From NCBI GenBank assembly GCA_943332615.1, contig CALQQB010000001.1, positions 171,855 to 235,854 on the forward strand: a stretch of 64,000 nt of DNA, read 5' to 3'. This DNA comes from Phenylobacterium deserti (GTDB lineage: Bacteria > Pseudomonadota > Alphaproteobacteria > Caulobacterales > Caulobacteraceae). The position numbers and the translations under genes were made by a program. Within the stretch, counting starts at the first letter, position 1. Each line of letters opens with the position of its first letter. The notes beneath the pieces are model-generated. The model ran no database searches. It was not told where the DNA came from and worked only from the letters and a program-made list of their open reading frames with translations. Shown one piece after another: positions 62,167 through 64,000 of this stretch.

Positions 62167-63296
62167 CCGACGCCGCCGAGCCGCATGACAGTGGCCGACC
62201 CTTGGACGACGGACGGACCGCGCCGCCCGCCTTTGAGCGCTCCATCTCGCCCATCGCCGGGCGCCTGGGTTCGGGCATGGCCGGCAAAGGCGTCGTCCTG
62301 GCGGCCCTCGTGGCCGGCTGTGGTGTTTTCGTCGCGGCCTCCTGGGGCCATGATAAGCCCAAGTCTGAGCCCAAGCGCCTAGAGCCCGCGCGCCAGGTGG
62401 TGCCGTTCGAACTGGCGACGAAGGCGCCATCGCCGACCTTGGCGGCGCCCGGCCCCGACGCGCCGAACCTGGGTCCGACCGAGGCAGGGGGCCAGGTTCC
62501 GGCGATCCAGCCCACGGCCGGTGGAACGACCGCCGCAGCGGACGCGGCGACCCGCCGCCAGGCCGAAGTCAGCGCCATCCGCGGGGCGCCGATCCTGGCC
62601 TATACCCGCAGCAGTAGTGGCGGCGCAGGACCAGCGATATCCGCGCTCCTGGCGGCGCAGAACGGGCCGGCGCGCGAGGCGACCGAACTCGACCAGCTGC
62701 GGCGCAGTTCGTCGATCGGGCAGGCCCGGGCCGCGCGGCTGGGTGATCGCAACTTCCTGATCGTCGCCGGCGCCAACATCCCCTGCGTCCTGCAGACGGC
62801 GATGGATACCACCACCCCGGGCTACGTGACCTGCCTGATCCCGCGCGATGTCCTTTCGGACAACGGAGCTGTTGTCCTGATGGAGAAGGGCACCAAGGTC
62901 CTCGGCGAATACCGCTCCAGCTTGCGCCAGGGGCAGCGGCGGCTCTTCGTGCTCTGGACCCGGGCCGTCACGCCGGCCGGCGTCGCCATCGCCCTGGGCT
63001 CGCCCGCTGCCGACCCCGTCGGCCGAGCCGGCTTTGACGGCGACATCGACACCCACTTCTGGGACCGGTTCGGCGGCGCGTTGTTGCTCAGCATCGTCGA
63101 TGACGCGGCCTACGCCGTGGCGGGCCCCAACAACGGCGCAAACGTGACCCGCCTGCCGTCGGACGCCGCCGGGATCGCGGTTCAGAACTCGATCAGCATC
63201 CCGCCCAGCCTGCGCAAGGCGCAGGGGGCCGAGGTCTCGATCTTCGTCGCGCAGGATTTCGACTTCTCCGGGGTCTATGGCCTGCGGGCGCGGTGA
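62163..63296 (+). CDS. virB10: VirB10-like channel protein
   Basis: A 377-residue protein with an inner-membrane helix (GKGVVLAALVAGCGVFVAASWG), a proline/alanine-rich linker, and a VirB10 C-terminal domain (FLIVAGANIPCVLQTAMDTTTPGYVTCLIPRDVLSDNG, then VLMEKGTKVLGEYRSSLRQGQRRLFVLWTRAVTPAGVAI). It spans both membranes and gates the channel. Confidence 0.93.
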   Translation: MTDAAEPHDSGRPLDDGRTAPPAFERSISPIAGRLGSGMAGKGVVLAALVAGCGVFVAASWGHDKPKSEPKRLEPARQVVPFELATKAPSPTLAAPGPDAPNLGPTEAGGQVPAIQPTAGGTTAAADAATRRQAEVSAIRGAPILAYTRSSSGGAGPAISALLAAQNGPAREATELDQLRRSSSIGQARAARLGDRNFLIVAGANIPCVLQTAMDTTTPGYVTCLIPRDVLSDNGAVVLMEKGTKVLGEYRSSLRQGQRRLFVLWTRAVTPAGVAIALGSPAADPVGRAGFDGDIDTHFWDRFGGALLLSIVDDAAYAVAGPNNGANVTRLPSDAAGIAVQNSISIPPSLRKAQGAEVSIFVAQDFDFSGVYGLRAR

Positions 63297-63299
63297 GTC

Positions 63300-64000
63300 A
63301 TGGCCCCGGACACCGCCGTCCTTGAGCACTATCTCCGGCCTCTGCAGGCCTGCCTCGCGCCGGCCGGCGTGACCGAGGTCGTGGTCAATCGTCCGGGCGA
63401 ACTGGGCATCGAGCATGCGGGCGGCTGGGAATGGCGGCCGGCGCCCGAGCTGACCGAGATCTGGCTCTCGACCCTGGCCAAGGCCGCGGCCGCCTTCACC
63501 GCCCAGGATGTGACGCCCGAGGCCCCGATCTGCTCGACCGTGCTGCCAGGCGGCGAGCGCTGCCAGATCGTGATTCCGCCGGCCGCCGAGCGGCTGTCGC
63601 TGACCCTGCGCAAGCCCTCCGAGGCGACGTTCGACCTCGACGCCTTTGCTCGGGGCGGCCTGTTCGACGACGTGGCGCTGGCGACCAATGACCTCTCCGC
63701 TGATGAGACGGGCCTGCTGGCGCTGCGGGATGCCGGGGACTGGCCGGCGTTTTTCCGGCTGGCCGTGCAGAGCCGACGCAACGTGTTGATCTCCGGCGCC
63801 ACGGGCTCCGGCAAGACCACCTTCGCCAAGGGACTGGTGCGGCTGATCCCCGATGGCGAGCGCCTGCTGACCATCGAGGATGCCCGCGAGCTGACCGTCC
63901 CGCATCGAAACGCCGTCCATATGCTCTACGCCAAGGATGGGCAGGGGCTCGCCAAGGTGGGCGCCAAGCAGCTCCTGGAAAGCGCCCTGCGCATGCGCCC
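63300..64000 (+). CDS. virB11: VirB11-like ATPase (cut by window end)
   Basis: The frame is open to the window end. The first 233 residues include an N-terminal domain (VTEVVVNRPGELGIEHAGGW) and Walker A ISGATGSGKTTFAKG near residue 166, followed by TIEDARELTVPHRNAV. VirB11 is the hexameric ATPase at the base of the channel. ATG at 63300 is three bases after the virB10 stop. Confidence 0.93.
   Translation, partial: MAPDTAVLEHYLRPLQACLAPAGVTEVVVNRPGELGIEHAGGWEWRPAPELTEIWLSTLAKAAAAFTAQDVTPEAPICSTVLPGGERCQIVIPPAAERLSLTLRKPSEATFDLDAFARGGLFDDVALATNDLSADETGLLALRDAGDWPAFFRLAVQSRRNVLISGATGSGKTTFAKGLVRLIPDGERLLTIEDARELTVPHRNAVHMLYAKDGQGLAKVGAKQLLESALRMR

Noticed and set aside
62379..63920. 513-residue - strand frame
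   Set aside because: It lies opposite virB10 and virB11, both well supported; it is a high-GC shadow frame.
1..64000. CRISPR arrays, tRNA or rRNA genes
   Set aside because: No regular spacer repeats, no tRNA-like arms and no rRNA-like sequence were noticed when reading the intergenic regions; a covariance-model scan would settle tRNA.
1..64000. Insertion sequences or transposases
   Set aside because: No transposase-like protein or paired terminal repeats with target duplications were recognised.

Overview
The window is high-GC DNA read as one circular-chromosome or plasmid segment of an aerobic, Gram-negative alphaproteobacterium. Three TonB-dependent receptors, lipoproteins with lipobox signals, c-type cytochromes and a VirB type IV secretion operon all require an outer membrane and periplasm. 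The mix of receptors, acyl-CoA enzymes and beta-propellers resembles Caulobacterales (Phenylobacterium-like) or sphingomonads, but no marker gene fixes the taxon.

Layout. 1-11 kb: the 3' end of a TonB-dependent receptor, an MHS-type transporter and an SDR on the + strand; then two - strand operons, MFS transporter / class II aldolase / cytoplasmic propeller / frameshifted ketopantoate-reductase-like gene, and enoyl-CoA hydratase / SDR / thiolase. 11-20 kb: a LysR regulator, a TonB receptor with a secreted propeller, an acyl-CoA dehydrogenase, an F420-type luciferase-like (LLM) oxidoreductase, an intact ketopantoate-reductase-like gene and a GlcG/HbpS-like protein. 20-26.5 kb: a second LysR, then propeller / indolepyruvate-ferredoxin-oxidoreductase-like / class II aldolase. 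26.5-31.9 kb: a four-gene coenzyme F420 operon with 4-nt overlaps (NpdG-CofE fusion, cofD, cofC, fbiC). 32.3-38.8 kb: a + strand cluster of heme-binding lipoproteins carrying Vgb-type propellers, two small membrane proteins, another CxxCH protein and a small cytochrome c. 39-53 kb: a lectin-like secreted protein, an alpha/beta hydrolase, FAH-family and cupin enzymes, a third TonB receptor, a flavin-dependent acyl-CoA-dehydrogenase-fold enzyme, a CMD-family protein with a TetR regulator, an acyl-CoA ligase and another secreted propeller. 53.4-54 kb holds a decayed aldolase fragment. 54-64 kb: two solitary LuxR-type HTH proteins and a virB1-B11 conjugation operon that runs off the end of the window.

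How the parts may work together. TonB receptors and MFS carriers bring a substrate in, and CoA ligase, acyl-CoA dehydrogenase, hydratase, SDR and thiolase form a beta-oxidation-like or side-chain-degradation route. An F420 enzyme sits near a self-contained F420 synthesis and reduction operon. Aldolase, propeller and ketopantoate-reductase-like genes recur as paralogous cassettes. Two decayed genes and a conjugation operon suggest that the catabolic region has been rearranged and may be mobile. The substrate cannot be named from sequence. The most unusual features are the NpdG-CofE fusion in a Gram-negative F420 operon, the heme/propeller lipoprotein cluster, and a promoter block of about 110 nt shared by the FAH/cupin operon and a TonB receptor.
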